Shown here: positions 53,519-62,920 of the stretch, one piece after another
Numbering within the stretch: the first letter of the stretch is position 1
Layout: every line of letters starts with the position of its first letter
From: Pseudomonadales bacterium
GTDB lineage: Bacteria; Pseudomonadota; Gammaproteobacteria; Pseudomonadales; Azotimanducaceae
DNA: 64,000 nucleotides
Reading direction: 5' to 3'
NCBI GenBank assembly: GCA_017642855.1
Contig: JAEPOO010000001.1
Span: 2,147,469-2,211,468, forward strand
Program-made: the position numbers and the translations under genes
The notes under the pieces: model-generated
The model's database searches: none
The model's input: only the letters and a program-made list of their open reading frames with translations
Told to the model about the DNA's origin: nothing

Positions 53519-54645
53519 GAGGCAAACTGAATCAGAATGCCCGCCGCGACCGCTGACCCAATAACCCCTGCAACGTTAGGACCCATGGCATGCATCAGCA
53601 GAAAATTTTGAGGATTTGCTTCCAGACCTACTCGGTTAGCAACCCTGGCTGCCATGGGCACCGCGGAGACGCCCGCAGCTCCGATCAATGGATTTATCTT
53701 CTGCGCGGTCAACAAGTTCATCAGTTTCGCCATTAGGACACCCGTCGCGGTACCAATGGCAAAAGCCACCATGCCCAGGGACAGGATCCCGATGGTCTCA
53801 GCCACAAGAAACTGATCAGCTTTCAGCTTCGATCCCACCGCGAGACCCAGGAAAATTGTCGTGATGTTGATCAACGCGTTCTGGACCGTACTGCTTAATC
53901 GATCCACCACACCACATTCCTTCATCAGATTGCCAAAACAAAACATCCCGAGGAGTGGTGCGGCACTTGGCACAAACATCGCGACAAGCACGAGCAGCAT
54001 CAGTGGGAAGAAGATTTTTTCTCGCTGCGACACTTCACGCAGCTGCTTCATTTCGATCTGTCGTTCCGACTCCGTCGTGAGCAAACGCATAATCGGCGGC
54101 TGGATAATGGGTACCAGTGCCATGTAAGAGTAAGCAGAAACCGCGATGGCACCCAGCAGGTGTGGAGCAAGCTGCCCCGCCACATAGATCGCGGTTGGCC
54201 CATCCGCCCCGCCAATGATTCCAATGGCTGCAGCTTCCGCGACGTTGAAGTCAAAAATGCCATAGGCAGAAAACACCAAGGCACCCAGCAGGGTTGCGAA
54301 GATGCCAAACTGTGCGGCCGCACCCAGGAACAGGGTTTTCGGATTCGCAAGCAACGGACCGAAGTCCGTCATCGCGCCAACACCCATAAAAATCACCAGT
54401 GGAAAGACACCGGTTTCGATACCCATCGTGTAGAACTGGTGCAGCACGCCATCGCCCACGGCAATATCTACGCCGGGAATATTTGCAAGAATTCCTCCAA
54501 ACCCAATCGGAACGAGAAGCAGAGGCTCAAACTTTTTTGCGATCGCGAGGTATAACAATCCCAGGCCGACAACGATCATGACGAATTGATCGAGAGTCAA
54601 CTGGTAGACACCCGTGTTGTGCCAGAGTTCGAGTAACTGCACCAT
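53515..54645 (-). CDS. oadB: Oxaloacetate decarboxylase, Na+-pump beta subunit
   Basis: 376 residues, the usual length, about nine membrane segments. OadB decarboxylates carboxybiotin and uses the energy to pump Na+ out. Motifs: [60 protein letters not shown] (the Na+-site GGADGPT region), and [20 protein letters not shown] with [18 protein letters not shown] at the end. It starts 7 bases after the oadA stop. The gamma subunit expected before oadA is missing here but a candidate lies at 60167. Confidence 0.96.
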   Translation of the reverse strand: MVQLLELWHNTGVYQLTLDQFVMIVVGLGLLYLAIAKKFEPLLLVPIGFGGILANIPGVDIAVGDGVLHQFYTMGIETGVFPLVIFMGVGAMTDFGPLLANPKTLFLGAAAQFGIFATLLGALVFSAYGIFDFNVAEAAAIGIIGGADGPTAIYVAGQLAPHLLGAIAVSAYSYMALVPIIQPPIMRLLTTESERQIEMKQLREVSQREKIFFPLMLLVLVAMFVPSAAPLLGMFCFGNLMKECGVVDRLSSTVQNALINITTIFLGLAVGSKLKADQFLVAETIGILSLGMVAFAIGTATGVLMAKLMNLLTAQKINPLIGAAGVSAVPMAARVANRVGLEANPQNFLLMHAMGPNVAGVIGSAVAAGILIQFAS

Positions 54646-54652
54646 GTCTGAG

Positions 54653-56437
54653 TTAGGCCAGAAGCATCAGGGGTTGGCCTGCATCGACCGCGTCGCCTTC
54701 CTGAACCACCACCTGACTGACGGTTCCGCCGTTCGCTGCGCGAATTTCCGTCTCCATTTTCATGGCTTCAAGCACCAACACAACGTCGCCTGCCGCGACA
54801 ACGTCGCCGGCTTTGACGTTTACCTTGAACACGTTGCCAGCAAGCGGTGCATTGATCTCCTCACCACCGCCTGAGAGCGCAGGAGCTGCAGCAACCGGTG
54901 CACTTGGCACTGGCACAGCCGACTCGATGTCACCACCTTCGGATACTTTCACGACAAAACGTTCACCAGACACCTCAACGGTATAGACCGAGGCTCCACC
55001 CGCTGTCAGTGGCGCAGCTTGCCCAACAGGCTCAGGCTCATTGCCAGGCTTCGGCTCAAACGCATCCGGATTATTTCGATTCGCCAAGAACTTAAGCCCG
55101 ACCTGAGGAAACAATGCGTAGGTCAGCACGTCATCTTCGATGTTCTCACCAAAGATCAGTCCTTCCTCTTTCTCTTTACCCTGCAGTTCCGACTTTAGCT
55201 TTTCGAACTCCGGTTCAAGGTTATCAGCGGGTCGGCAGGTCACCGGCTCAGCGCCATCAAGCACCCGGGCCTGTAGTTCCGAATTCACTGCTGCTGGTGT
55301 TGCGCCGTACTCTCCTTTTAATAAGCCCTGCGTTTCATTCGCAATGCTCTTGTAACGTTCCCCAAGAAGCACGTTGATGACAGCCTGCGTGCCTACAATC
55401 TGCGATGTGGGTGTCACTAAAGGAATGAAACCGAGGTCTTCACGCACCCTGGGGATTTCTTCGAGCACCTCATCAAGACGATCCGATGCATTTTGTTCAC
55501 GCAGCTGATTTTCCAGGTTGGTCAACATACCACCCGGCACCTGGGCGACCAGGATGCGAGAATCGGTTCCCTTAAGGGAGCCCTCAAACTTCGCGTATTT
55601 TTTTCGAACGTCTCTGAAATAGGCAGCAATCTCCTCCAGCTTGCCCATATCCAGACCGGTGTCGCGATCAGTTTCCTCAAGCATGGAAACAATCGCCTCT
55701 GTTGGTGAGTGTCCGTAGGTCATGCTCATGGACGATATCGCCGTGTCCAGATTATCGACGCCGGCTTCAATCGCCTTGATGTAGGTCGCCGTTGATAAAC
55801 CGGTTGTCGCATGGCACTGCATATGAATCGGCACTGCGACCGTCTTTTTGAGCTGGCTGATCAGGTCATATGCCACATAGGGCGACAGCAGCCCCGCCAT
55901 GTCTTTGATCGCAATCGAATCAGCGCCCATGGATTCAAGGCGACGCCCCATCTCGACCCAGGTATCAATGTCGTGAACTGGGCTAAGGGTGTAAGACAAT
56001 GTGCCCTGCGCATGTTTGCCCTGTTGACGCACAGCGTCGATCGCGCACTCGAGGTTTCGGGGATCATTCATGGCATCGAAGATCCGGAAGACATCAACGC
56101 CGTTTACGGCAGCCCGCTCAACAAATTTTTCAACGATGTCATCTGCGTAGTGACGGTAACCAAGAATGTTTTGCCCCCTGAACAACATCTGCTGAGGCGT
56201 TTTTGGCATGACTTTCTTGAGTTCGCGAATTCTTTCCCACGGATCTTCTCCGAGGAAGCGAATACAAGCATCGAAGGTTGCACCTCCCCAACTTTCCATC
56301 GACCAGAAACCAACATCATCCAGTTTCTCTGCAATGGGCAACATGTCATCGATGCGCATTCGAGTCGCAAAGAGCGATTGATGCGCATCACGCAGCACCA
56401 ACTCTGTGATGCCAAGTGTTTCTTGATTCTCATCCAT
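54653..56437 (-). CDS. oadA: Oxaloacetate decarboxylase alpha subunit (biotin-containing)
   Basis: 594 residues. The carboxyltransferase TIM barrel (1-290) begins with [18 protein letters not shown], whose Asp17 is a metal ligand, and contains [15 protein letters not shown] and [22 protein letters not shown] sequence. A helical conserved domain (about 300-470) and a Pro/Ala linker follow. The C-terminal biotinyl domain carries [12 protein letters not shown] with biotin on Lys560, 35 residues from the end. OadA moves the carboxyl group from oxaloacetate to biotin. It is co-transcribed with oadB, but not with any gamma gene. Confidence 0.96.
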   Translation of the reverse strand: MDENQETLGITELVLRDAHQSLFATRMRIDDMLPIAEKLDDVGFWSMESWGGATFDACIRFLGEDPWERIRELKKVMPKTPQQMLFRGQNILGYRHYADDIVEKFVERAAVNGVDVFRIFDAMNDPRNLECAIDAVRQQGKHAQGTLSYTLSPVHDIDTWVEMGRRLESMGADSIAIKDMAGLLSPYVAYDLISQLKKTVAVPIHMQCHATTGLSTATYIKAIEAGVDNLDTAISSMSMTYGHSPTEAIVSMLEETDRDTGLDMGKLEEIAAYFRDVRKKYAKFEGSLKGTDSRILVAQVPGGMLTNLENQLREQNASDRLDEVLEEIPRVREDLGFIPLVTPTSQIVGTQAVINVLLGERYKSIANETQGLLKGEYGATPAAVNSELQARVLDGAEPVTCRPADNLEPEFEKLKSELQGKEKEEGLIFGENIEDDVLTYALFPQVGLKFLANRNNPDAFEPKPGNEPEPVGQAAPLTAGGASVYTVEVSGERFVVKVSEGGDIESAVPVPSAPVAAAPALSGGGEEINAPLAGNVFKVNVKAGDVVAAGDVVLVLEAMKMETEIRAANGGTVSQVVVQEGDAVDAGQPLMLLA

Positions 56438-56710
56438 AGCAATCTATGTATCACAGCCCGCTGATCGCTGCCAGTATTGACTTGATTAAGAATGTCCCGG
56501 CTGCGATCAGTCACTAATTCGAATATCACGAATGCGCTGGGATTCAGCCTCACTCGTCTTACTCAAGTATCTACGAAATTTCTAATGGCAGGGTGATGGG
56601 TGAGCGGGGGATTGAAACCCACCACAAATTACTTCCGCAAGGGGCTCCTCTCTGCGGGCCAGCCTAGGGGGTCAATCCTTCAACACCCGTCCAGGCACGA
56701 CAAATGCAAT

Positions 56711-56730
56711 TAAAAAACCCGTAAACGGGT
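56711..56730 (-). terminator. Rho-independent terminator of the SET-like gene
   Basis: On the minus strand ACCCGT, a TT loop and ACGGGT are followed at once by six T. It lies 4 bases beyond the stop of the gene at 56734-57936. The rest of the 56438-56733 gap holds no gene I can support. Confidence 0.85.
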
Positions 56731-56733
56731 GAT

Positions 56734-57936
56734 CTACAAAACGTTCAATTCATGGTGATTTTGATATCTATCAAGTCTCTCCAGTTGTAAGTCGCAAAGA
56801 GCCACCAACTCGCTGAGCGCCTGATGATCAGTATCAGAACAAACAGGATTCGTCGCAGCGGATCTTAGTCCACGAAAATGCTCAACGGTCGAAGAAATCA
56901 CTTGATGCTCAGCGACTAGGACTCTCGCCTGAACTCGATCCATTTTCATTTCAGGATTCATGTTTCTGAGAATCATTCTGAGCACTCTTCTAAGCGCTCT
57001 CCAGGAATGATTACACGGTATCTTTAGATGACCTACCCGCATTACCCCTTCGTCGTTGCGACCAAAAGACGGAACCCACTTTTTTAGATCCACGTTCCTC
57101 TTGGCCAAAGTCCCTTTATAAACAGCACCAGGTATCGAATTCACTGCGACGTTATCGAAACCCTTCAACAACAACTCACATGGCGCGGCTCTCACGAAAC
57201 TCGCAGGACTGTAGTCATCAAGAAAACCATAGTTCCAAAAGGTATCAAAAAGATCCAAATCACCATAACTCACCGTACATTCCTTGGACCCCTCAATGGA
57301 AGTTGAGTGCAGCAAACCCAAGGCATCGATGCCCTCCGATGTTTCTGTGCGGATAAAGCCGGGACTGGCAGTGTTGTGGTTCGCGTAATCGATGAGCGGC
57401 ATCACCACCTTGCGCGACTTTCTTGGGTCATTCCGGTCTTTTAACTCTAGTTTTCGCGTTTGAAAGAAATGTGCAATGAGTTCGCTGTCTGAACGCTCTC
57501 CGTCTAGATTCTCATCCTCAATCTTAATTTTTCCGAAACGTGCCAACTCCCTTTGGATTTTTGACTCCAATCGGAGCCTGATCTTTGGGTGGGTTCTGAT
57601 GAAGTGGCCGATTTTTCCAGTTTGGTTATAAACTTCTAACATCAACTCTGCGAAGCGCTTTTGAAGAGGACTCACATCCTTATCTACTCCTTCAATGACC
57701 AAATCCGCACCTTGTAGACTGAGCTGAAACTCCTCAATTGGCACAAGGCAGGTCTCTGGCATCACGATAAGTTTGGACCGCGGCGTATTTCGCCCACGAA
57801 CGCGTACAGAGAGAGAATCTCCTTCCTGAACGAATATCAGCCTGCTATCTAAGTAGGCGCCATTTTGTTCCGCCAGATCTATGATCTGTTTCAGCGAAGA
57901 CGCAACCGCCTGGTTTTCACATTCCAAATCTGGCAT
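56734..57936 (-). CDS. SET-domain-like protein (RLSMT/SETD3 type)
   Basis: 400 residues. The region 178-240 matches the C-terminal half of RLSMT/SETD3-type SET domains: PLIDYANHNTASPG with the Asn186-His187 pair that contacts S-adenosylmethionine, then CTVSYGDLDLFDTFWNYGF with the 'sYG...n..l...YGF' motif. The C-terminal part (about 290-400) is helical, like the Rubisco-LSMT substrate-binding domain. Such enzymes methylate lysine or histidine in proteins. The N-terminal SET strand GxG is not evident. It stands alone with its own terminator. The bacterial target is unknown. Confidence 0.6.
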   Translation of the reverse strand: MPDLECENQAVASSLKQIIDLAEQNGAYLDSRLIFVQEGDSLSVRVRGRNTPRSKLIVMPETCLVPIEEFQLSLQGADLVIEGVDKDVSPLQKRFAELMLEVYNQTGKIGHFIRTHPKIRLRLESKIQRELARFGKIKIEDENLDGERSDSELIAHFFQTRKLELKDRNDPRKSRKVVMPLIDYANHNTASPGFIRTETSEGIDALGLLHSTSIEGSKECTVSYGDLDLFDTFWNYGFLDDYSPASFVRAAPCELLLKGFDNVAVNSIPGAVYKGTLAKRNVDLKKWVPSFGRNDEGVMRVGHLKIPCNHSWRALRRVLRMILRNMNPEMKMDRVQARVLVAEHQVISSTVEHFRGLRSAATNPVCSDTDHQALSELVALCDLQLERLDRYQNHHELNVL

Positions 57937-58551
57937 GAACTCACTTCCACTTACACTTAATTTTTCCTCTGAAAGAGCGGTGATTTAACAAATAGCCTTC
58001 TCTCACCACACGAAGCTCGATTATAACAAGTCGCGAGACATCATCTCTAACCCATATCCGTCTCATTTAAATAGCTTTCAAATCGGAGACCTAGAATAGA
58101 GGCTCGGCTAAAAATATTTGAGCTCCGGGTTCACAACAACCGTGCCTAAATGTTCACGGCCTAACCGCAGGGTCGTGAGCATTGATGAAAATTTGAGATG
58201 ATCTAATGCCCCAAAGAAACAGTCGGCTGGCTAATGCAGATCTTTCGCATAGTAGCGGGTTACCTTAACACCGCTGAGTAGGACGCGAGCCTGCATCATC
58301 GATTCCGATAATCGTGAGGCTTCCCACCTCATCCACTGGGAAGAAGCGATAGAACCGCTGTTCAGCCACTTGCGCAGAGGTGGAGATGCAGAGACACAAC
58401 AGCGAAAGAAAGACTCTTCCGCCCATGGCCTCAAATCCTCGAAATTGCTCGAACCACGGTAGTTTAGTCCACCTTCTTGAGCGCGACAGAGAGGACACCG
58501 CAAAAAACTGGAGAAATTCGAAATGAGCCTCTATAATCCGGCGCTCTCTGC
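57937..58551. other. Gene-poor region before the tRNA pair
   Basis: About 600 bases with no gene I can support well. On the minus strand a short frame at 58265-58426 starts MGGRVFLSLLCLCISTSAQV, which looks like a signal peptide, but it ends after 53 codons without a recognisable mature protein. It may be a decayed or truncated small secreted protein. The last 50 bases before 58552 should hold the tRNA promoter. Confidence 0.35.
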
Positions 58552-58628
58552 GCGCTGGTAGCTCAGCTGGATAGAGCATCTGGCTACGAACCAGAAGGTC
58601 GGGGGTTCGACTCCCTCCCAGCGCGCCA
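58552..58628 (+). tRNA. tRNA-Arg (ACG)
   Basis: Acceptor stem GCGCTGG pairs with CCAGCGC. The D arm has AGCTCAGCTGGATAGAGC, the anticodon loop CTACGAA gives ACG at 58586-58588 (A34 is normally changed to inosine), and the T arm has GGTTCGACTCC. Discriminator G and encoded CCA end at 58628. It is 12 bases before tRNA-Ser and probably shares its transcript. Confidence 0.97.
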
Positions 58629-58640
58629 TTTCATCCCTCC

Positions 58641-58731
58641 GGAGAGGTGGCCGAGTGGTCGAAGGCGCTCCCCTGCTAAGGGAGTATGGGTTAAAAGCTC
58701 ATCGAGGGTTCGAATCCCTCCCTCTCCGCCA
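58641..58731 (+). tRNA. tRNA-Ser (GCT)
   Basis: A class II tRNA. Acceptor GGAGAGG pairs with CCTCTCC; the D arm begins TGGCCGAGTGG. The anticodon loop CTGCTAA has GCT at 58675-58677, followed by a long variable arm (TATGGGTTAAAAGCTCATCG region) and the T arm GGGTTCGAATCCC. Encoded CCA at 58729-58731. Confidence 0.97.
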
Positions 58732-58829
58732 AAATTTCTGAAAGTGGTACCATTTCCTCGACGGCAACTGGCAAGGTTGTTTTTCAAGATCAAACTCTCA
58801 ACGACCGAATTGAGAGCGCGCACCAGCCG

Positions 58830-59442
58830 GTGAAAAAACCTGGAAATATTGCCGCACTGCGAAGATTAGTCAGTATCCTGGATTTCCACCAACCCTCAAA
58901 AGGAACCGAGGGTAAATACGCCGAATGTCAATCGCAAATTAACACAGAGATTCATCAGATATGCGCCGACTTAAACAGCAACCAAAAACACAATGACCTC
59001 GTTCAGCTCTATCGTATTTCACTAGATCAATTTGAGGAATCAGGAATTGAATTCACCCTTCCCGTCACCCAGCTTTTCAGAGGCAAACAACACACTGTCA
59101 ACGAGCAACCAACAACGTGTGGTGACTTTAGTCAAATACTCAGCTTCAGGGACACACAGAGCATTCCAATCACAAAAAGAGTGGGAGACTAAAGAGGACC
59201 AACATCTTAAGAAATTATCCGCGCCGCAGTTGAGAGAGAACTACAATAATCCGAAAACAACCCTGCGAGCTATTGCTGGTTTTCACACGTGGTTGGTATA
59301 TGAAAATGTCATATAAGATCATGGTGCAAAATTTGTACCCTTCACCATCCTAGATGAAGTGAGGCCATTCAGTGGCCGAGTAGGAAAACAAGCTAACGTT
59401 AGGTATCATCAGCTGAAACAGCAGACTAAAAGAATACCCTGA
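58830..59442 (+). pseudogene. Broken unidentified gene beside the DNA methyltransferase
   Basis: One protein seems to run through two frames and a stop. Frame 3 from GTG 58830 reads NIAALRRLVSILDFHQPS and goes on to about 59110. Frame 1 continues with SGTHRAFQSQKEWETKED and TTLRAIAGFHTWLVYENVI, hits TAA at 59314, then goes on in the same frame with DHGAKFVPFTILDEVRPFSG to TGA at 59442. Both parts have protein-like composition, and the text after the TAA remains coding-like. Coding-like sequence also extends upstream toward the tRNA without a normal start. I do not recognise the family. Position next to an orphan methyltransferase allows, but does not prove, a dead restriction enzyme. Confidence 0.5.
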
Positions 59443-59460
59443 ATTCCGGTTCGCCTGATG

Positions 59461-60081
59461 TTATCGTGTTTCTTGCGCACCAATTTTTACAAACCTCTGC
59501 CGCGCATCTTCTGCGCGATCTTCCATAAGTTCAACTCCAACGAAATGTCGCCCCATCAGCACAGCTGCTAAGCCAGTCGAACCAGATCCGCAAAACGGAT
59601 CGAAGATCGTATCGCCGGGTTGACTCATCATCTGTATTAGCCCTGCAAGCTTATTTACATCGCGACTATTGCTGTGAGTAGTATCGGGCAAGTCACTCCA
59701 TAGCTTTAAATCACGAAAAGTTTTTTCGATGGGATTTCTCAGATAAAAGGTAGCAGCCGTGCCCCGTGAATCCGCGAATGCATCAGAGATTCGGATCAGT
59801 CGGTAACTACCTGGAATAATACGAGAAAGTCTAGCAACCCGCCCTTCCGGTTGCGAAACTGCAAGACGCTTGTGCTTCATATCTCGTTTAGTCACTCTAA
59901 GCATCTCTATCAGATATGGCTTGAATCCGACCATGTAATTCCGAGGATTAAAACCAAACCCTGCGTACGGAGGGTCAGTAATGACTGAGTCAAAACTTTG
60001 CTCCGGTGTCGATTTCATAAGCTCAAGGCTATTCGCATGGTGTATCTTGTATTCACCCAATGGGTGGTCAACATCATTCAA
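59461..60081 (-). CDS. Orphan DNA methyltransferase (N4/N6, beta-class order)
   Basis: 206 residues. The catalytic motif DPPY is at 36-39 and the AdoMet-binding motif DPFCGSGSTGLAA at 161-173, the beta-class order (motif IV, recognition region, motif I). The target-recognition part (about 55-135) is short. HFVGVELMEDRAEDARQRF ends the AdoMet fold. Methylates adenine-N6 or cytosine-N4; DPPY is more usual for adenine-N6, but not decisive. No restriction enzyme is intact nearby; the broken gene at 58830-59442 faces it 18 bases away. Confidence 0.88.
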   Translation of the reverse strand: MNDVDHPLGEYKIHHANSLELMKSTPEQSFDSVITDPPYAGFGFNPRNYMVGFKPYLIEMLRVTKRDMKHKRLAVSQPEGRVARLSRIIPGSYRLIRISDAFADSRGTAATFYLRNPIEKTFRDLKLWSDLPDTTHSNSRDVNKLAGLIQMMSQPGDTIFDPFCGSGSTGLAAVLMGRHFVGVELMEDRAEDARQRFVKIGAQETR

Positions 60082-60166
60082 CGTAAAGCTCCAAAAGTTC
60101 GTCTAAAGCAATTTGATTCGCAACAGTCTATTGTAGGACTATAAACCCAAATGTAGCTGAAGTCGT

Positions 60167-60391
60167 ATGTCGCCGCTCGTATCAGAAGGAATTAGTCTTG
60201 CCATGTACGGTATGGGAACTGTCTTTACTTTCTTAACAGTTCTGATCGTTGTTACCCAACTAATGAGCTGGCTGGTCCTCAGGCTCCAGCTGGAGGACCC
60301 TCAACAGACTGAAACAGCTCTAGCAAAGCAGAAAAAATTAGCTGCGATTACTGCTGCTGTTCATCAGCATCAGCATCGGCAACAGCAGTAA
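60167..60391 (+). CDS. oadG: Oxaloacetate decarboxylase gamma-chain-like protein
   Basis: 74 residues. One membrane helix (about 12-38, MYGMGTVFTFLTVLIVVTQL) follows a short N terminus LVSEGISLAMYGMG, the classic OadG pattern. The C-terminal end KKLAAITAAVHQHQHRQQQ keeps the 'iaAItaAvh.h' and His-rich tail, which in OadG binds zinc and contacts the alpha subunit. It is about 3.7 kb from oadA and on the opposite strand, unlike the usual oadG-oadA-oadB order. The 3' end overlaps the convergent lipoprotein gene by 44 bases. Confidence 0.82.
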   Translation: MSPLVSEGISLAMYGMGTVFTFLTVLIVVTQLMSWLVLRLQLEDPQQTETALAKQKKLAAITAAVHQHQHRQQQ

Positions 60392-60830
60392 CCGCAGGAC
60401 AGACACCTTCGACGGAGGGGAATAGATGCGCCAATGCAAGCGCCACCCAATGACTAGCCGTGCCAGTCGAACGTTGTGTTGCTGCGAGCATCTCATTGAG
60501 CCGCACAACTAGTTTTCCTAGATCTAAATTTGCCGGTACACAGAAAGCAGCTTTCTTCTGAGAGGTAAGGACTGCAACTGCCTCATAGTCAATCAAGCCT
60601 GCTACATAACCCATACAGAACCCTGCCTCTTGAAGCGACGCTTCATCCCTTGTGTTAACTGATGACCCCACGTTTGAACAATAGGCTTCAAAGGTACCAG
60701 TATTATAAAAAGCGTTGAGCGCCGCTGACTTATGCTCGGCGACTTCATCGAGTTCAGGATTCGATGAACTACAACTTGCAAGAAGCAAGAGGGCAACTGC
60801 TAAGCCAGTAAAGTTTCGTACTAGGGTCAT
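60348..60830 (-). CDS. Rap1a/Tai-like lipoprotein
   Basis: 160 residues from the ATG that gives a clean lipoprotein signal (FTGLAVALLLLASC, lipobox Cys20). The mature part matches the Rap1a/Tai fold: FCMGYVAGLIDYEAVAVL, then AFCVPANLDLGKLVVRLNEM and ALALAHLFPSVEGVC, with paired cysteines. Rap1a/Tai proteins are best known as immunity proteins for type VI amidase effectors, but many members occur with no T6SS. No effector or T6SS gene is in the window, so an immunity role is unproven. The C terminus is a low-complexity Ala/Asp/Gln tail. Confidence 0.8.
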   Translation of the reverse strand: MTLVRNFTGLAVALLLLASCSSSNPELDEVAEHKSAALNAFYNTGTFEAYCSNVGSSVNTRDEASLQEAGFCMGYVAGLIDYEAVAVLTSQKKAAFCVPANLDLGKLVVRLNEMLAATQRSTGTASHWVALALAHLFPSVEGVCPAVTAVADADADEQQQ

Positions 60831-60968
60831 CGATAAACTGTCCAATTTAAAAGGCCGGCATTCTAACACGAACGAGCTGTACTGATCGAAGTTCCCACCG
60901 CTTGAGCATTAAGTTTTTCCGTCTACTGTGATAGTTTGCTGCGTTGCAGTGGTACTCGGTCATCAGGT

Positions 60969-61838
60969 TTGGAAGTTCTTCAGTTACTCGTCAGCGGCAT
61001 CTCGCAGGGATGTGTCTATGGCCTGATCGCCCTTGGTTTTGTGCTGATCTACAAGGCCACAGAGATGGTGAACTTTGCCCAGGGTGACCTGATGATGCTG
61101 GGCGCCTTCTTCGCTTACACCTATCTCAACCTGATGGAACTGCATTTCCTGGTCGCCTTACCCCTGACCATTTTCACGATGGCCATTCTAGGCGCGTTCA
61201 CAGAGAGAGTCATGATCCGGCCCATGATCGGGGAACCCCACTTCTCCGTTCTGATGCTCACCATTGGCTTAGGATTCATTCTCAGAGCGGCTGCCGGTGC
61301 CATCTGGGGTAACGAGCCACGATCATTGGATCTGCCCTACGCTGGCGGCGTGATTGACCTTGGCGGCCTGATTATCGGCTATGAGAACCTGGTGATCGTC
61401 ATCGGCACTGCCATGCTATGCACCCTGTTGTTCCTATTCTTCCGATTTACTCGCCTGGGTATCGCGATGCAGGCGGCCTCCCAAAACCAGCTTGCGGCGT
61501 TTTATGTCGGCATTCCGGTCAAAAGAATCTACTCACTGGTGTGGGCCATCTCGGCGGGGATTTCCGCCGTCGCGGGCATCCTGGTTGCACCCGTTTCCCT
61601 GATCGATCCACTCATTGGCTTCATCGGCATCAAAGCTTTTGCAGCCGCAATTGTCGGCGGTTTCGGCAGTCTGCCAGGCGCCATTGTCGGTGGCCTGATC
61701 ATCGGCATTGTTGAACAGTTCGCCGGTCTCTACCTGCCAACGGGATTTTCTGATGTCAGCGCCTACGTGATTCTTCTCGTGATGCTGCTCATCCGTCCCG
61801 AGGGTATCTTCGCCACCATGCAGCAGAAGAAGGTCTGA
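60969..61838 (+). CDS. livH: Branched-chain amino acid-type ABC transporter permease LivH
   Basis: 290 residues from a TTG, chosen because the text then begins LEVLQLLVSGISQGCVYGLI as in LivH; an upstream TTG at 60936 gives a longer, less usual N terminus. Eight or so membrane segments. Signature YKATEMVNFAQGDLMMLGAF near residue 30-50 and AAAIVGGFGSLPGAIVGGLI near 225-245 (EAA-like loop). LivH-type permeases import branched amino acids, urea or, near fatty-acid genes, aromatic acids. First gene of a four-gene operon. Confidence 0.93.
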   Translation: MEVLQLLVSGISQGCVYGLIALGFVLIYKATEMVNFAQGDLMMLGAFFAYTYLNLMELHFLVALPLTIFTMAILGAFTERVMIRPMIGEPHFSVLMLTIGLGFILRAAAGAIWGNEPRSLDLPYAGGVIDLGGLIIGYENLVIVIGTAMLCTLLFLFFRFTRLGIAMQAASQNQLAAFYVGIPVKRIYSLVWAISAGISAVAGILVAPVSLIDPLIGFIGIKAFAAAIVGGFGSLPGAIVGGLIIGIVEQFAGLYLPTGFSDVSAYVILLVMLLIRPEGIFATMQQKKV

Positions 61839-61843
61839 TAACC

Positions 61844-62920
61844 GTGCGCTTCATACGAAAGACCCATTACAAACAGGATATTCAGCTGTTCAAACATGAA
61901 GGGCAGGTTTTCTGGTATGGCCTTCTCGCAGCAGGGTTACTGGCCGCACCGTTCCTCTTATCGGACTTTTACCTGGGCGAGCTATCCCTGGTCTTCATCT
62001 ACGCCATCGCCGGTATCGGCTTGATGCTCTTAACGGGTTACACCGGTCTGGTCAGTCTCGGTCATGCCGCCTTCCTTGCTATTGGCGCCTATACCCATGC
62101 CTATTTCCTGGCGCAGGGCTGGCCGTTCCTGTTATCAGCAACGACCGCCACGCTGTTTACCGCTCTGATCGGTGGCATTGTCGGCATTCCGGCACTGCGC
62201 ATGACGGGCATTTACCTTGCCGTTGCCACCCTGGCCTTTGCCATCATCGTCGAACAGGTTCTGGTGCATTGGGAATCGGTCACCGGTGGCTTTCGCGGCA
62301 TGGCGGTCGAATTACCCGCGATCGGCGCACTGGCGCTCGACGGCAGCTTCAACTTTTACTTTCTTTGTCTTGCTGTGCTCGTGGTTAGCTTATGGCTCGC
62401 CCTCAATCTACTTCGCTCGCCAACAGGCCGCGCGATGACCGCGATTCGAGATTCTGAGATCTCTGCACAGAGCATGGGCATCCATCTCGCCTATACGAAA
62501 ACCACTGCCTTCGCGATTTCAGCCGGCTTCACCGGGCTCGCAGGCAGTCTGCTCGCACATAAGATCGGGTACCTGGCACCGGACAGCTTCACCCTGCTGA
62601 CGTCCATTCAGTTACTGCTCATGGTTGTCGTCGGTGGCCTGGGATCGCTGCACGGGGTGATTTATGGCGCGATTTTTATCGGCTTTCTTCCTCAGGGCAT
62701 CGCAGTGCTGCGGGACACCCTGCCAAGCGGCATTGCGCAAATCCCCGGTCTGGAACCCGGCATCTTCGGCCTCATTCTTGTGCTGGTCCTCATTTATGAA
62801 CCGCTGGGTATCTATGGCAGATGGCTGAAGATTCGCAGCTACTTCGAAGCGTTTCCGCTGTATCGAAAAGCCATGCACAAACGTCAGCGCAGCTATCTAA
62901 GAACGGAGCGGCTTAGATGA
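61844..62920 (+). CDS. livM: Branched-chain amino acid-type ABC transporter permease LivM
   Basis: 358 residues. The hydrophobic core has LLTGYTGLVSLGHAAFLAIGAY and RMTGIYLAVATLAFAIIVEQ, both typical of LivM; GRAMTAIRDSEISAQSMGIH and VVGGLGSLHGVIYGAIFIGF follow. The C-terminal cytoplasmic tail (KIRSYFEAFPLYRKAMHKRQ) is basic. It begins 5 bases after livH and overlaps livG by 4 bases (ATGA). The pair forms the transmembrane channel. Confidence 0.94.
   Translation: MRFIRKTHYKQDIQLFKHEGQVFWYGLLAAGLLAAPFLLSDFYLGELSLVFIYAIAGIGLMLLTGYTGLVSLGHAAFLAIGAYTHAYFLAQGWPFLLSATTATLFTALIGGIVGIPALRMTGIYLAVATLAFAIIVEQVLVHWESVTGGFRGMAVELPAIGALALDGSFNFYFLCLAVLVVSLWLALNLLRSPTGRAMTAIRDSEISAQSMGIHLAYTKTTAFAISAGFTGLAGSLLAHKIGYLAPDSFTLLTSIQLLLMVVVGGLGSLHGVIYGAIFIGFLPQGIAVLRDTLPSGIAQIPGLEPGIFGLILVLVLIYEPLGIYGRWLKIRSYFEAFPLYRKAMHKRQRSYLRTERLR

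Noticed and set aside
56605..56625. A GATTGAAACCC sequence that resembles the end of some CRISPR repeats
   Set aside because: It occurs once only, with no repeated spacer pattern on either side and no cas genes.
58265..58426. Small secreted protein on the minus strand
   Set aside because: It has a signal-like start but ends after 53 codons with no known fold, so it is noted only in the gene-poor region entry.
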